Of a DNA stretch of 64,000 nt, positions 49,458 through 57,940 are shown piece after piece. Below the pieces are notes generated by a model. It worked only from the letters and a program-made list of their open reading frames with translations, made no database searches and was not told the DNA's origin. Numbering within the stretch: position 1 is the stretch's first letter; each line of letters opens with the position of its first letter. Source of the stretch: Slackia equolifaciens (GTDB lineage: Bacteria > Actinomycetota > Coriobacteriia > Coriobacteriales > Eggerthellaceae). The translations under genes and the position numbers were made by a program. Location of the stretch: NCBI RefSeq assembly GCF_003725995.1, contig NZ_QIBX01000013.1, positions 1-64,000 on the forward strand, given 5' to 3'.

Positions 49458-51038
49458 ATGCTGCAAGAGGGCAAGATTTGGATGGGCGTAGGCGATGTTC
49501 CCGTCAACCTGCTGCTTAACCAGGCGAACCGCCACGGGCTGATCGCCGGAGCATCGGGCACGGGCAAAACCGTCACGCTCAAAGTGATGGCCGAGGGCTT
49601 TTCCAAGGCCGGTGTGCCCGTGTTCATGGCCGACGTTAAGGGCGATGTGACCGGCATGGCCCAGGCGGGCGAGGACTCCGAAAATATCAAGAAGCGCGTT
49701 GAAAAATTTGGCCTAGAGGGGTTTTCGCTCGAGGGATGCCCGTGCCGCTTCTGGGATATGCTGGGCGGCGAGGGAATTCCGGTGCGCATCACCGTCTCCG
49801 ACATGGGCCCCACGCTGCTGTCGCGCCTGCTGGGTTTGACCGAGGCGCAGGAGGGCGTACTCAACATCGTATTCCGCGTGGCCGACGACAAGCAGATGCT
49901 GCTCATTGACCTCAAAGACCTTCGTGCAATGCTCAACTATGTTGCTGAGCATGCAAAGGAATACGAGACGTCCTACGGCAAGGTTTCGTCGCAATCGGTG
50001 GGCGCCATTTTGCGCGAGCTCATCGCGGTTGAGGACCAAGGCGGAAACGTGTTCTTCGGCGAGCCTGCGCTCAATCTTGCCGACTGGATGCAATGTGCGC
50101 CCAACGGCCATGGGTACGTGAACGTGCTCAACGCCGCAAAGCTCATCCAGAGCCCTCAGATATACGCGATGTTCCTCCTGTGGATGATGAGCGAGTTTTT
50201 TGAAACCATGCCCGAGGCGGGCGATCTGGACAAACCCAAGTTCGTGTTCTTCTTCGATGAGGCGCACCTTCTGTTCAACAACATGCCCGGCGAGCTGCTG
50301 GATAAGATCGTGCAGGTGGTGAAGCTCATTCGCTCCAAAGGCATAGGCGTGTATTTCATCACGCAAAGCCCCTCCGATATTCCCGACGAGGTGCTGGCGC
50401 AGCTCTCCAACCGCATACAGCACGGCCTGCGTGCATACACGCCGGCGGAGCAGAAAGCCGTTAAGGCGGCTGCGCAATCGTTCCGCGCCAACCCTGCGTT
50501 TTCGGCGGAGGAAGCCATTCTTGAGCTGGGCACGGGCGAGGCGCTGGTGTCGTTCTTGAACGAAGAAGGGCAGCCCTGCGTGGTGGAGCGCGCTAAGATC
50601 TTGCCTCCGCAATGTTTGATGGCAGCCGCCTCGGAGGAGTGCATGAAGGCAGCGCTGGCCAACCAGGCGCAGCTTATGGAGAAGTACGGCACGGCAATTG
50701 ACCGAGAATCGGCTTTTGAAGTTATCGCTGAAGAGGCGCAACAGGCGGCTGATGCGGCGAAGCTCGAAGAGGAGCGTGCTGCGCTTGAGGCCGAGCGCGC
50801 CGAGCTTGAGAGGCAAAAGGCGAAAGAGGAGGCCAAGGCCGCAAAAGAGGCCGAAAAGGAAGCGGCGCGGGCTGCCAAGGAAGCTGAGAAAGAGGCCGAG
50901 CGTGCAGCCAAGGCGGCCGAGAAGCAGAAGCAGGACGCAATCAAGGAAGTCACCAAGGCGGCGGGCTCCATCCTGGGGCAAATCGGCCGTGAGGCCTCGA
51001 AGCAAATCATGCGGGGTCTGTTCGGCACCCGCAAATAG
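49458..51038 (+). CDS. HerA-like/DUF853 ATPase
   Basis: 526 aa. Walker A ASGTGKTVTLKVMAEG, Walker B FVFFFDEAHLLF and the ITQSPSDIPDEVLAQLSNRI sensor region match DUF853/HerA-type nucleotide hydrolases, relatives of DNA-translocating FtsK/HerA motors. The last ~110 residues are a long Ala/Glu/Lys coiled coil ending in a short Gly-rich piece. ATG 49458 follows GAGGAGA. Cellular role is not established; no nuclease partner (such as NurA) is adjacent. Confidence 0.85.
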   Translation: MLQEGKIWMGVGDVPVNLLLNQANRHGLIAGASGTGKTVTLKVMAEGFSKAGVPVFMADVKGDVTGMAQAGEDSENIKKRVEKFGLEGFSLEGCPCRFWDMLGGEGIPVRITVSDMGPTLLSRLLGLTEAQEGVLNIVFRVADDKQMLLIDLKDLRAMLNYVAEHAKEYETSYGKVSSQSVGAILRELIAVEDQGGNVFFGEPALNLADWMQCAPNGHGYVNVLNAAKLIQSPQIYAMFLLWMMSEFFETMPEAGDLDKPKFVFFFDEAHLLFNNMPGELLDKIVQVVKLIRSKGIGVYFITQSPSDIPDEVLAQLSNRIQHGLRAYTPAEQKAVKAAAQSFRANPAFSAEEAILELGTGEALVSFLNEEGQPCVVERAKILPPQCLMAAASEECMKAALANQAQLMEKYGTAIDRESAFEVIAEEAQQAADAAKLEEERAALEAERAELERQKAKEEAKAAKEAEKEAARAAKEAEKEAERAAKAAEKQKQDAIKEVTKAAGSILGQIGREASKQIMRGLFGTRK

Positions 51039-51137
51039 CTCGTATCGCTGGCCGTCATGTCGCGGATTGTGATGGGGCCTGGATGTGATCGGTGCGTGAT
51101 GAGCCCTGCAAAGCAAGCGTGTTTGGCGGGGCTCATC

Positions 51138-51197
51138 GCGTTTGTGCCCGCTGTATTTGTGCCTGCCGCGTTTGTGCCCGTCACGTTTGCGCCTGTC
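51138..51197. repeat. 15-bp tandem array, four units
   Basis: Units at 51138, 51153, 51168 and 51183 are each exactly 15 bp with the pattern (G/A)(C/T)(G/A)TTTG(T/C)GCC(C/T)G. A partial fifth unit follows. Open frames through it are repeat artefacts. The 334-bp gap has no gene. Confidence 0.75.
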
Positions 51198-51372
51198 GCG
51201 TCCCAACCCAAAAGGAGGACTGGTCAAATCCCCCTTGCATGTTGCGGTGGGTTTTCTTCGGCGGATTATTCCGACGAGGCGGTGCGCAATTTGAGTTCGC
51301 GTTTACGGGGCTTGCCTTGCGAGCTGCGCCAGGGGAGTGGAGCAATGCCCTGGCGGGAAGTCGAGAAGCGCG

Positions 51373-51810
51373 TTATGACGCTCGAGTGGCGAGCCCGCTT
51401 AATTCTGCTAGTAAATCTGCCAAAGTGGTTTGCGCCAGGTTGCTGCGCAGGGCTTCCTGTGCTTCATGCAGGCGCTCGTCGAGCAGCGCATGCATATTCT
51501 TTCCCACGGGGCATTCCGGGTTGGGGCTCTCGTGGAAATTGAACAGCTCGCCTTCCACCGACTCCACCGCGTCGAACACGTCTAGCATGGTGATCTCGCT
51601 TGCAGGTTTGGCCAGGCTTGCGCCGCCGGTACCTGCGGCAACGTCGATAAGCCCTGCGTCTTTGAGCTGCACCAACGCGCGGCGAATTACCACAGGATTG
51701 GCATTCACGCTGCCCGCGATGAACTTGGATGTGGTGCGATGTTTCCCGTCGAAGTACGCGATGCACAAAAGCGTGTGCATGCCAATGGTGAACCTGGTTG
51801 ATATCTGCAT
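51373..51810 (-). CDS. Rrf2-family regulator (YwnA-like)
   Basis: 145 aa. The N-terminal winged helix (QISTRFTIGMHTLLCIAYFD ... SVNANPVVIRRALVQLKDAG) is Rrf2-type; only a single cysteine (PECPVG) follows, so the three-cysteine iron-sulfur site of IscR/NsrR is absent, as in YwnA-like members. ATG 51810 follows AAGGA. It is divergent from an NAD(P)-binding protein, the same pairing as ywnA-ywnB in Bacillus. Two identical dyads between the genes are its likely sites. Confidence 0.88.
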   Translation of the reverse strand: MQISTRFTIGMHTLLCIAYFDGKHRTTSKFIAGSVNANPVVIRRALVQLKDAGLIDVAAGTGGASLAKPASEITMLDVFDAVESVEGELFNFHESPNPECPVGKNMHALLDERLHEAQEALRSNLAQTTLADLLAELSGLATRAS

Positions 51811-51844
51811 GAGGGTCCTTTCCTTCGACAGTCTTGTAGGGTGC

Positions 51845-51926
51845 AGTATGTCCGCATGCGCAGTATGCCCCAACCGAACTTTCTACCATCGTATGGTCTG
51901 GTCAAGTATGCCCGCATGCGCAGTGC
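51845..51926. repeat. 60-bp-spaced direct repeat in the Rrf2 promoter region
   Basis: AGTATG(T/C)CCGCATGCGCAGT occurs at 51845 and 51905, 60 bp apart, 35-115 bp upstream of the Rrf2 gene. Each copy holds the palindrome GCATGC. Function unknown. Confidence 0.6.
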
Positions 51927-52055
51927 GTACGCGTGTGCGGGCACCGTTACCGCGGTCACGCGGGCGCAAATTAATGCCTGCTGCACCCTTTACCCTGTTC
52001 ATAGTAGCAATTTCGTGCTGTAAAAACAATTATTACAACTTTTCTTGAAATTTCT

Positions 52056-52140
52056 TGATGTAACTATTGACATTACATCATAAGGGTGGTTTACTGCGTG
52101 CTGTCCAATGATGTAACAATTAAACTTACATCATTATAAA
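52056..52140 (+). promoter_or_regulatory. two Rrf2-type operator dyads and promoter
   Basis: TGATGTAA-n9-TTACATCA occurs twice, at 52056-52080 and 52109-52133, 53 bp centre to centre. A TTGACA (52067-52072) overlaps the first and a TATAAA (52135-52140) touches the second. Perfect half-sites with the same spacer indicate binding by one dimeric regulator, most simply the divergent Rrf2 protein repressing the downstream gene. Confidence 0.75.
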
Positions 52141-52193
52141 GAGGGCAAGCAGGGGAGGCGTGGTCTCTCGCAACCAAAGGAAAGGAATCCATC

Positions 52194-52823
52194 ATGAAGA
52201 TTGCAGTTGTGTGTGCAAACGGCAAGGCCGGCAGCCTTATCGTCAAAGAGGCCGTCGAGCGCGGCATGGACGTGACTGCGGTGGTGCGCGGCGAGAACAA
52301 AACAATCGCTCCGCACGCCATCCAGAAGGATCTATTCGATTTGACCGTCGCCGACCTGGCTAAATTTGATGCGGTGGTGGATGCCTTTGGCGCTTGGACG
52401 CCCGAAACGCTGCCTCAGCACAGTACCTCGCTCGCGCATTTGTGCGACATCCTGTCCGGCGCCGACATCCGTCTGCTCGTCGTGGGCGGCGCGGGCAGCC
52501 TGTATGTGAACCCCGAGCATACCGCCCAGGTGATGGACGGTGCCGATTTTCCCGAAGAGTTTAAGCCGCTGGCCTCCGCACAGGGAAAAGCGCTCGATGA
52601 ACTGCGCAAACGCACCGACGTCAAGTGGACGTTCATTTCGCCTGCCGCCGATTTCCAAGCCGAAGGCGAGCGCACCGGCGCATACATCCTGGGCGGTGAG
52701 GAGCTGACCCTCAACGAACGCGGTGAATCCGTCATCAGCTATGCCGACTACGCCATTGCCATGGTTGACGAAATTGAATCCGGCGACCATATCCAGCAGC
52801 GCATTTCCGTGGTGCGCAAGTAG
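52194..52823 (+). CDS. NAD(P)-binding atypical SDR (YwnB/NmrA-like)
   Basis: 209 aa. The N-terminal MKIAVVCANGKAGSLIVKEA is a Rossmann loop of NAD(P)H-binding-13/NmrA-like proteins, and LLVVGGAGSLYVNP and TFISPAADF are typical later strands. The active-site Tyr-x-x-x-Lys of classical SDRs is not evident, so it may sense or bind nucleotide, or act as a reductase with another site. ATG 52194 follows AAAGGAA. Likely repressed by the divergent Rrf2 protein through the two dyads upstream. Confidence 0.85.
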   Translation: MKIAVVCANGKAGSLIVKEAVERGMDVTAVVRGENKTIAPHAIQKDLFDLTVADLAKFDAVVDAFGAWTPETLPQHSTSLAHLCDILSGADIRLLVVGGAGSLYVNPEHTAQVMDGADFPEEFKPLASAQGKALDELRKRTDVKWTFISPAADFQAEGERTGAYILGGEELTLNERGESVISYADYAIAMVDEIESGDHIQQRISVVRK

Positions 52824-52896
52824 CTAGGATTCCAGAACGCGTCGCGGTGAATTCCCTTCCGCTCGCCACGACGCGTTGCGTGTCTTGGATATGCAC

Positions 52897-52953
52897 CTGC
52901 TCTATTCTCGGAATTTGCGGCTCCGTCTGCGCAAAATACTGAGATTAGAGCAG
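52897..52953. repeat. hairpin element, copy 1
   Basis: CTGCTCTATTCTCGGAATTT (from 52897) pairs imperfectly with the complement ending GAGATTAGAGCAG (52953). It is a diverged version of the hairpin at 53053-53107. Confidence 0.65.
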
Positions 52954-53052
52954 CCCCTAAGGGGAGTTCTCAAATTATTTTGGAAACCACTTAGATAATG
53001 CCTGGTCAAAGGCGAATGTAAAACAGGGGTGCATGTCGAGGATCGCAAAAGC

Positions 53053-53107
53053 TGCTCTATTCCCGCAATTTTGGGCGCACTGTGCCGATAATTGCGGGAA
53101 TAGAGCA
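53053..53107. repeat. hairpin element, copy 2
   Basis: A perfect 18-bp inverted repeat: TGCTCTATTCCCGCAATT (53053-53070) and its complement (53090-53107), loop 19 bp. With copy 1 it forms a pair of REP-like hairpins ~150 bp apart in a 900-bp gene-poor gap. Confidence 0.8.
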
Positions 53108-53289
53108 TTTGTCGAAGGCGGCGGGGTGGCGGCGCTCGCATGGGCACGGGCTCATGCCCTGCATCCCCTTGCTTGGCGCGAACGGTTCCGTGAGCGCGAC
53201 GCATCCCTCCTCCCGGCGTTGCGCTCGCGGGTTCGTTTGGGGGAGAAATCGTACAATGGCGCAAAGGATGCGAAGATTGCGAGGCCGAA

Positions 53290-53406
53290 ATGAATGAGGC
53301 AAGAAAGCGCGAGCTGCTGGAATGGTTGGTTGACTATCTGGTGCGTGAGCGAGAGCAGAGTCTGCGGGGCGACATCTCTCAAATATGGCCGCTGATCTGC
53401 GAGTAA
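53290..53406 (+). CDS. 38-codon ORF, possible gene remnant
   Basis: ATG 53290 to TAA 53406 encodes MNEARKRELLEWLVDYLVRE followed by REQSLRGDISQIWPLICE. It has the look of a real protein N-terminus (amphipathic helix, no repeat origin) behind a GCGAGG site. It may be a truncated gene; the bases after the stop show no continuation that I can recognise. No family assigned. Confidence 0.35.
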   Translation: MNEARKRELLEWLVDYLVREREQSLRGDISQIWPLICE

Positions 53407-53720
53407 GCGTAGGGCTGCGTCTGACGCGCTCCGCACGCTCTCGCCGCGTTCCGCTCGCCGCCGCAAGTACGCGGTGCCCTACACACGCCTTCTGCCCGTA
53501 AGCGCTCCGTGCCCCTAAATGCAATAGAGGGCTCCCCTTTGACGCAAAACCGCTGCTTTTTCGGCATGTTTCTCGTCGAAATGGAGTCCTCGACACGACA
53601 AGGCACCCGTCTTGCGCAGAATCCTGGTGACATCGCGCAGCTTCGGCGCGTGTCGCTTGTTTAGCAGGCGGGTGCCATGTGGCGCAAGCAATTGAACTTA
53701 CGCGAGCTCCATTTGTGGAT
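53407..53720. other. 314-bp gap, no gene seen
   Basis: GGCACCCG (about 53603) and CGGGTGCC (about 53667) form an 8-bp inverted repeat across ~60 bp, with GACACGAC/GTGTCG outer echoes. Nothing else is supported. Confidence 0.35.
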
Positions 53721-54194
53721 TCACTTCCGCATCTTTGGATCGGTCACGACGTGGCGGAAACCTGTCTTTTCCAGCAGACGGGTGGCGGTGCGGGCGGTTT
53801 CGGCGAGCTGGGCCACTTCTTCGTCGGTTAGCCCTTCAAGGCTGGCGCGTAGGTTGGCGTGGAGCTCGCGCGTGTGGTCGTCGAGCAGCAGCGTTCCCTT
53901 CTCGGAGAGCCGGGCGATTACCATGCGGCGATTGTCCTCGTCGCGGTCGCTTTCCACCAGGTCGCGTTCACGCAGGTTCTTGATGGCTCGCGTGGTTTGC
54001 TCGGGCGCGATGTTCACGTGCGAGCTGAGCGCCGACATGCTCATGGGGCCGTCGGCGTACAGCGTGAGCAGGATGTCCATCTGGGTTTTCGTGACCACCT
54101 CTGCTGGCGGGGTGGCCAGGATTGTTTTCTTGAACAGCTCGTGGAAGTACAGCGAAGCTTTGATCATGCTGTCTATGTCGCGTTCGTCAATCAT
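53721..54194 (-). CDS. MarR-family transcriptional regulator
   Basis: 157 aa, standard for MarR dimers. The winged helix is TKTQMDILLTLYADGPMSMS, then SSHVNIAPEQTTRAIKNLRE and the wing ESDRDEDNRRMVIARLSEKG. ATG 54194 follows GGAGG; earlier in-frame starts have none. It is divergent from an MFS-CBS transporter gene and two dyads lie just upstream of it, so it likely represses itself and perhaps the transporter, relieved by a small molecule. Confidence 0.92.
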   Translation of the reverse strand: MIDERDIDSMIKASLYFHELFKKTILATPPAEVVTKTQMDILLTLYADGPMSMSALSSHVNIAPEQTTRAIKNLRERDLVESDRDEDNRRMVIARLSEKGTLLLDDHTRELHANLRASLEGLTDEEVAQLAETARTATRLLEKTGFRHVVTDPKMRK

Positions 54195-54225
54195 GAACAT
54201 CCTCCGAAGAATTGACAAAAATCCA

Positions 54226-54266
54226 TTGACATTAATCAAGTGATACATACAATTGACGCTTGTCAA
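54226..54266 (-). promoter_or_regulatory. paired MarR-type operator dyads
   Basis: TTGACATTAATCAA (54226-54239) and TTGACGCTTGTCAA (54253-54266) are two dyads with TTGAC/(G/A)TCAA arms, each followed by GTG, 27 bp apart. They sit 32-72 bp upstream of the MarR gene, as expected for self-regulation. Confidence 0.65.
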
Positions 54267-54616
54267 GTGTAATCCAAGCAATCGTGATGCGCAATCGAAT
54301 CGCCGCCGCGGGGCGGCTTTCCTTTTTGTGGAGCGAGGGGGCAGCACGGATGCGTCGAAGCGTGCAGGGACGGCAGAGGCGCAAGCGCTCTGCCGGCGTT
54401 ACATAGCAGATGACGAAACGTACGAGGGTGGCAGGCAGCAACCCGTTTCGCCGTCGACTTCATTTGTCGGCGGTACGCGCCTGCGTGCGGCATGCGGTAT
54501 GTGGCGTGCCCGAGGCATGCAGCGCGCCGAAAAGCCCACAGGCACCTCGCTCTAATTCAAGGACCGCTCGGCCGTATTCGATGGCGCACCCCGATTCGTA
54601 GAAGAAAGAGAGGCTT
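54267..54616. other. 350-bp leader upstream of the MFS-CBS gene
   Basis: No gene and no repeat seen. No strong sigma70 promoter is evident, so the transporter's start of transcription may lie near the MarR operators. Confidence 0.35.
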
Positions 54617-56542
54617 ATGGGTTCTTTGGGGATAACGAAAGAACAAAAACGTATGGTGATCGTGCTTTTGGCGGGCGCGGTGCTGGTCGTGCTCAATCAG
54701 ACGCTGCTCTCGCCGGCGCTGCCCTCCATCATGACGCATATGAATGTGGATGCAACTACCGTGCAGTGGCTCACTTCGGCGTATGCCCTGGTTGAGGCTG
54801 TGGTCATTCCTTTGGCGGCATGGTTCATGGGGCGCTTCAGCACGCGTCAGCTCTTCATTGGCGGCATGGTGCTGTTCGGCGCCGGCAGCCTTGTTGCGGC
54901 AATTGCCCCGGTGTTCGCCGTGCTGCTTTTGGGCCGCGTCATGCAGGCCGCGTCCACCGGCGTGCTCATGGTCATGGTGATGTCGCTCATTCTGCTTTCT
55001 TTTCCGCGCGAAAGTCGCGGTCAGGCGATGGGCCTGGTGAGCCTGGTTATCGCCTTCGCTCCCGCCGTTGGCCCCTCTCTTGGCGGTTTGCTGGTTGACC
55101 TGGTGGGGTGGCGTGCGCTGTTCTGCGTCGTCGTGGTGTGCACGGTGCTCGTGCTGGTGTTCGCCGCAAAGGTCCTTGTGAACCGTGAGGGCTTCCCGCG
55201 CACGTCTGCCGACGCGCTGTCCATTGTGCTCTCGTCGCTGGGTTTGGTGTCGCTTCTGTACGGCATCTCGTCGTTCGCCTCGTCGCCTGCGCCCGCGGTG
55301 TGCGTGGCGCTTATGGTCATCGGCATAGTGCTGCTCTGCCTGTTTGCCTGGAGGCAGTTCAGGCTTGGCGAGCCCATGCTGCGCCTCGAGGTGTTCAAGA
55401 GCCGCCGGTATCGCACGGCGGCCCTGACGTGCGCCGTTCTGCAGGCGGTTCTCATTGGCCTGAGCGTGCTGATGCCTCTCTACATCCAAAATGTCCTGGG
55501 CCATTCAGCCACCGTGAGCGGCCTCATCACGCTGCCGGGTGCCGTGCTCGGTGCGTTGGGCAGCTTGTTCGCGGGCCGCATGTTCGACCGATCCGGCGTA
55601 CGCGCCATCGCGCTCATCGGCGTTGTCATGCTGGTTGTGGGCTGCGTTGGCATGGCGTTCTACGACGTGAACGGCCTGGGCAGCACGGTTCCTTACGTCA
55701 TTGTGGCAAACGCCGTCACGTGCCTTGCCATTCAGCTGCTGTTCACCCCTATCAACACGTGGGGCGTTAACTCCTTGAGCAACGACCTCGTGCAGCATGC
55801 GACCTCGGTCACCAATACCATGAACCAGGTTGGTGCTTCGTTGGGCACGGCGCTCATCATGTCGTTTAGCGCGGTGGGCTCTGCTGTCGCCACTCAAGGG
55901 TCCGAAGTTGAGCGCGTGTTTGCGGGATACCACGTGTCCTACATCGCGGTGCTGGTCATTTCGGTTGTCGCGCTGGTTATGATTGCGGCATTCGTCCGCA
56001 ACAAAAAGGGCGATGCTGCGCCATCTGCCACTCGAGTGGGCATTAAGCCGGGTGAGCATCACAGCGTTGCGGATGTCATGGACGCCACTCCTGTAACCGT
56101 GCCCCAGGGCGCTTCGATGTCGTTTGCCGCGCGTGCGCTTATCGAAGCCGACGCGAGCGGGGCGGTTATCGTGGACGGCCAGGGAATGGCAAAGGGGTAC
56201 ATCTCCAACAGCGACATCCTGCGCACGTTCGGCGACGAGATGCAGACGGTTACGGGCGCGTCCGGATTCATGGCGTTGCGCATGCCCGACGACGAGAACG
56301 TGAAAGACCGTGCGCTTCGTATTGCCGATGTTGATGTGAGCGCAATCGCGACTAAGCAGGTCGTGGGTATCGCTCCCGATGCTTCGTTCGAAGACGCGTG
56401 CCGCATGATCGCCGAGAAGCGTTTGAAGGAGCTCCCGGTGCTCGATAACGGCAAGTTGGTGGGCGTGGTGCGTCGTCGCAGCTTGATGAAGTTCATTGCC
56501 GCCATGCTGACCGAGGAGGAAAAAGCGCACATTTCAAAGTAG
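54617..56542 (+). CDS. EmrB-type MFS exporter fused to a CBS pair
   Basis: 641 aa. Residues ~10-470 are a 14-helix DHA2/EmrB-like drug:proton antiporter (LNQTLLSPALPSIMTHMNVD; GRVMQAASTGVLMVM; AVGPSLGGLLVDLVGWRALF). Residues ~485-630 form two CBS motifs (VADVMDATPVTVPQGASMSF and VVGIAPDASFEDACRMIAEK, then LKELPVLDNGKLVGVV), a Bateman module that usually binds adenine nucleotides. The fusion suggests transport gated by a cytoplasmic ligand. ATG 54617 follows AAAGAGAGG. Divergent from the MarR gene. Substrate unknown. Confidence 0.88.
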   Translation: MGSLGITKEQKRMVIVLLAGAVLVVLNQTLLSPALPSIMTHMNVDATTVQWLTSAYALVEAVVIPLAAWFMGRFSTRQLFIGGMVLFGAGSLVAAIAPVFAVLLLGRVMQAASTGVLMVMVMSLILLSFPRESRGQAMGLVSLVIAFAPAVGPSLGGLLVDLVGWRALFCVVVVCTVLVLVFAAKVLVNREGFPRTSADALSIVLSSLGLVSLLYGISSFASSPAPAVCVALMVIGIVLLCLFAWRQFRLGEPMLRLEVFKSRRYRTAALTCAVLQAVLIGLSVLMPLYIQNVLGHSATVSGLITLPGAVLGALGSLFAGRMFDRSGVRAIALIGVVMLVVGCVGMAFYDVNGLGSTVPYVIVANAVTCLAIQLLFTPINTWGVNSLSNDLVQHATSVTNTMNQVGASLGTALIMSFSAVGSAVATQGSEVERVFAGYHVSYIAVLVISVVALVMIAAFVRNKKGDAAPSATRVGIKPGEHHSVADVMDATPVTVPQGASMSFAARALIEADASGAVIVDGQGMAKGYISNSDILRTFGDEMQTVTGASGFMALRMPDDENVKDRALRIADVDVSAIATKQVVGIAPDASFEDACRMIAEKRLKELPVLDNGKLVGVVRRRSLMKFIAAMLTEEEKAHISK

Positions 56543-56691
56543 CGCTGCAGCGTTTCCCGCGAGAAGCAATTGCTCTTGCTCTCGCTCCTATGCTTGTGTT
56601 TGTGCTTGCGCAGGGCGGTGGTCGAAAGACTGCCGCCCTGTTTATATCGGGGCCCTTTGCCTGGGCTGGGCGCTCGGTTCTGGAGGCACGG

Positions 56692-56775
56692 GTTGCCGAA
56701 AGGCGACAGGATTTGAAAAACGCCAAGTTGCCGAAAGGCGACAGAATTTCAAAAATGCCAGATTGCCGAAAAGCG
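56692..56775. repeat. 35-bp tandem array, two and a half units
   Basis: Units at 56692-56726 and 56727-56761 are 35 bp (GTTGCCGAAAGGCGACAG(G/A) then ATTT(G/C)AAAAA(C/T)GCCA) and a third partial unit starts at 56762. Each carries a TTGCCGAAAGGCGA hairpin. Confidence 0.75.
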
Positions 56776-56939
56776 CTCCGTTCCGATAGAAAGCTTAATG
56801 TTGCTAGCAAGCAGGAGCTGCTTGACCTTATAGAACATACTCAGATTTGAATTCTATACCTTTCGCATTTGGCAGGGAGATGGGTACGCTTCAGGCATCC
56901 TGCTCACAGGCGTTTCGCCCGGAGCATGATGCAACAAAG

Positions 56940-57066
56940 GGCGATTTGCTGCAGTTTTCAAGGGGTGTCCTGAGTACACCGCCGTTGGGCTTCGCGTTCC
57001 CCCAGGTCACTGCCTCGCTCCGATTGGGCTATTTCGGGAGGCGCGCGAAAACTGCAGCAAATCGCC
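56940..57066. repeat. ~127-bp inverted-end element, copy 3 of 3
   Basis: Perfect 19-bp ends GGCGATTTGCTGCAGTTTT (56940-56958) and complement (57048-57066), the same length as copy 1. Left interior CTGAGTACACC, right interior GCTATTTCGGGAGG. It lies in the 798-bp gene-free gap between the MFS-CBS gene and the stress protein, with the 35-bp array also in that gap. Confidence 0.88.
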
Positions 57067-57180
57067 TTTCGTTGTGCGTCATGGGCCCTTTGCCCGGTTT
57101 TTTATACCGCTGCGCCAAAAAAGTGAGCAACTGAAGCGTGCTTTATGCCGATGCAGCGTGCTGCGCCAATTTCGGGAAAC

Positions 57181-57208
57181 AAAAAGGGACTCTACAGGAG
57201 CCCCTCGA
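57181..57208 (-). terminator. terminator of the universal stress protein gene
   Basis: Read on the minus strand: GGGGCTC, CTGTA loop, GAGTCCC, then TTTTTG. It lies 130 bp beyond the stress protein stop. Confidence 0.7.
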
Positions 57209-57340
57209 GTCAAATAAGGCGCCGATCAAAAGAACGGTGCCTTATGCAGCAGAATGAAAATGTATGAGCGTACCCTGCGAAAGCAGATAGCTCGCTGGGG
57301 GTTGCTTAGCGTAAGCCCGCTAGAAACCCAACAGGGCAAA

Positions 57341-57781
57341 TTAGTCCTGCTTCACCACCAAGACGTCGCAACGGAGGTTGCGGATCAGATAGGTGGAAAC
57401 ACTGCCAACGAATACGTACTTGATGTTGGAAAGACCGCGTTCGCCGCAGATGACCAAATCGGGCTCGAAGGGCTCGATGATCTGCTCGCTCAACGTCTCG
57501 GTGATGCGGCCGGCCTTGACCACCACTTCGACGTGGGGGATGTCCGGGTTGTTGCGGGCGGCTTCAAGCTGGTCGGCGATGCTCTCCTCCAGCTTCTCTT
57601 TCACGTCGGCCGCCAGCGCAGCAAAATCGGTGCCGGCTGCCTCGTAGGGGACAGAATCCACCACGTGGCCGAACAGAAGCTCGGCATGTTCTTTTGCGGC
57701 CAGCTCGATTGCGCGCTCTGCCACCATGTCCTGGGTTTTGCCGCCGTCCAACGCGGCGAAGATGCGCTTGTACTGAGACAT
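57341..57781 (-). CDS. universal stress protein, UspA family
   Basis: 146 aa single Usp domain. The ATP-binding motif G-2x-G-9x-G-S is present in GERGLSNIKYVFVGS, so it is probably the nucleotide-binding (MJ0577-like) type. Usp proteins are cytoplasmic and rise under starvation or stress. ATG 57781 follows TAGGAG. Stand-alone gene ending in its own terminator. Confidence 0.93.
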   Translation of the reverse strand: MSQYKRIFAALDGGKTQDMVAERAIELAAKEHAELLFGHVVDSVPYEAAGTDFAALAADVKEKLEESIADQLEAARNNPDIPHVEVVVKAGRITETLSEQIIEPFEPDLVICGERGLSNIKYVFVGSVSTYLIRNLRCDVLVVKQD

Positions 57782-57940
57782 GGGAAACTCCTAACTTCGG
57801 ATACGCCCGCCATCCTTCGACGGGACGTTTTTATTGTATCACTCGGAGAAACGCGTCGCGCCGGAGCGTGCGCATGAGGTGCGAGCGTTATCCGATTGTT
57901 TACCTCGGGTGCGTCCTCCTCCCGCGCTTCTTGCTCGCGT

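Noticed and set aside
51057-52048. Plus-strand frames across the 15-bp array and the Rrf2 gene
   Set aside because: They read repeat DNA and then the antisense of the Rrf2 gene.
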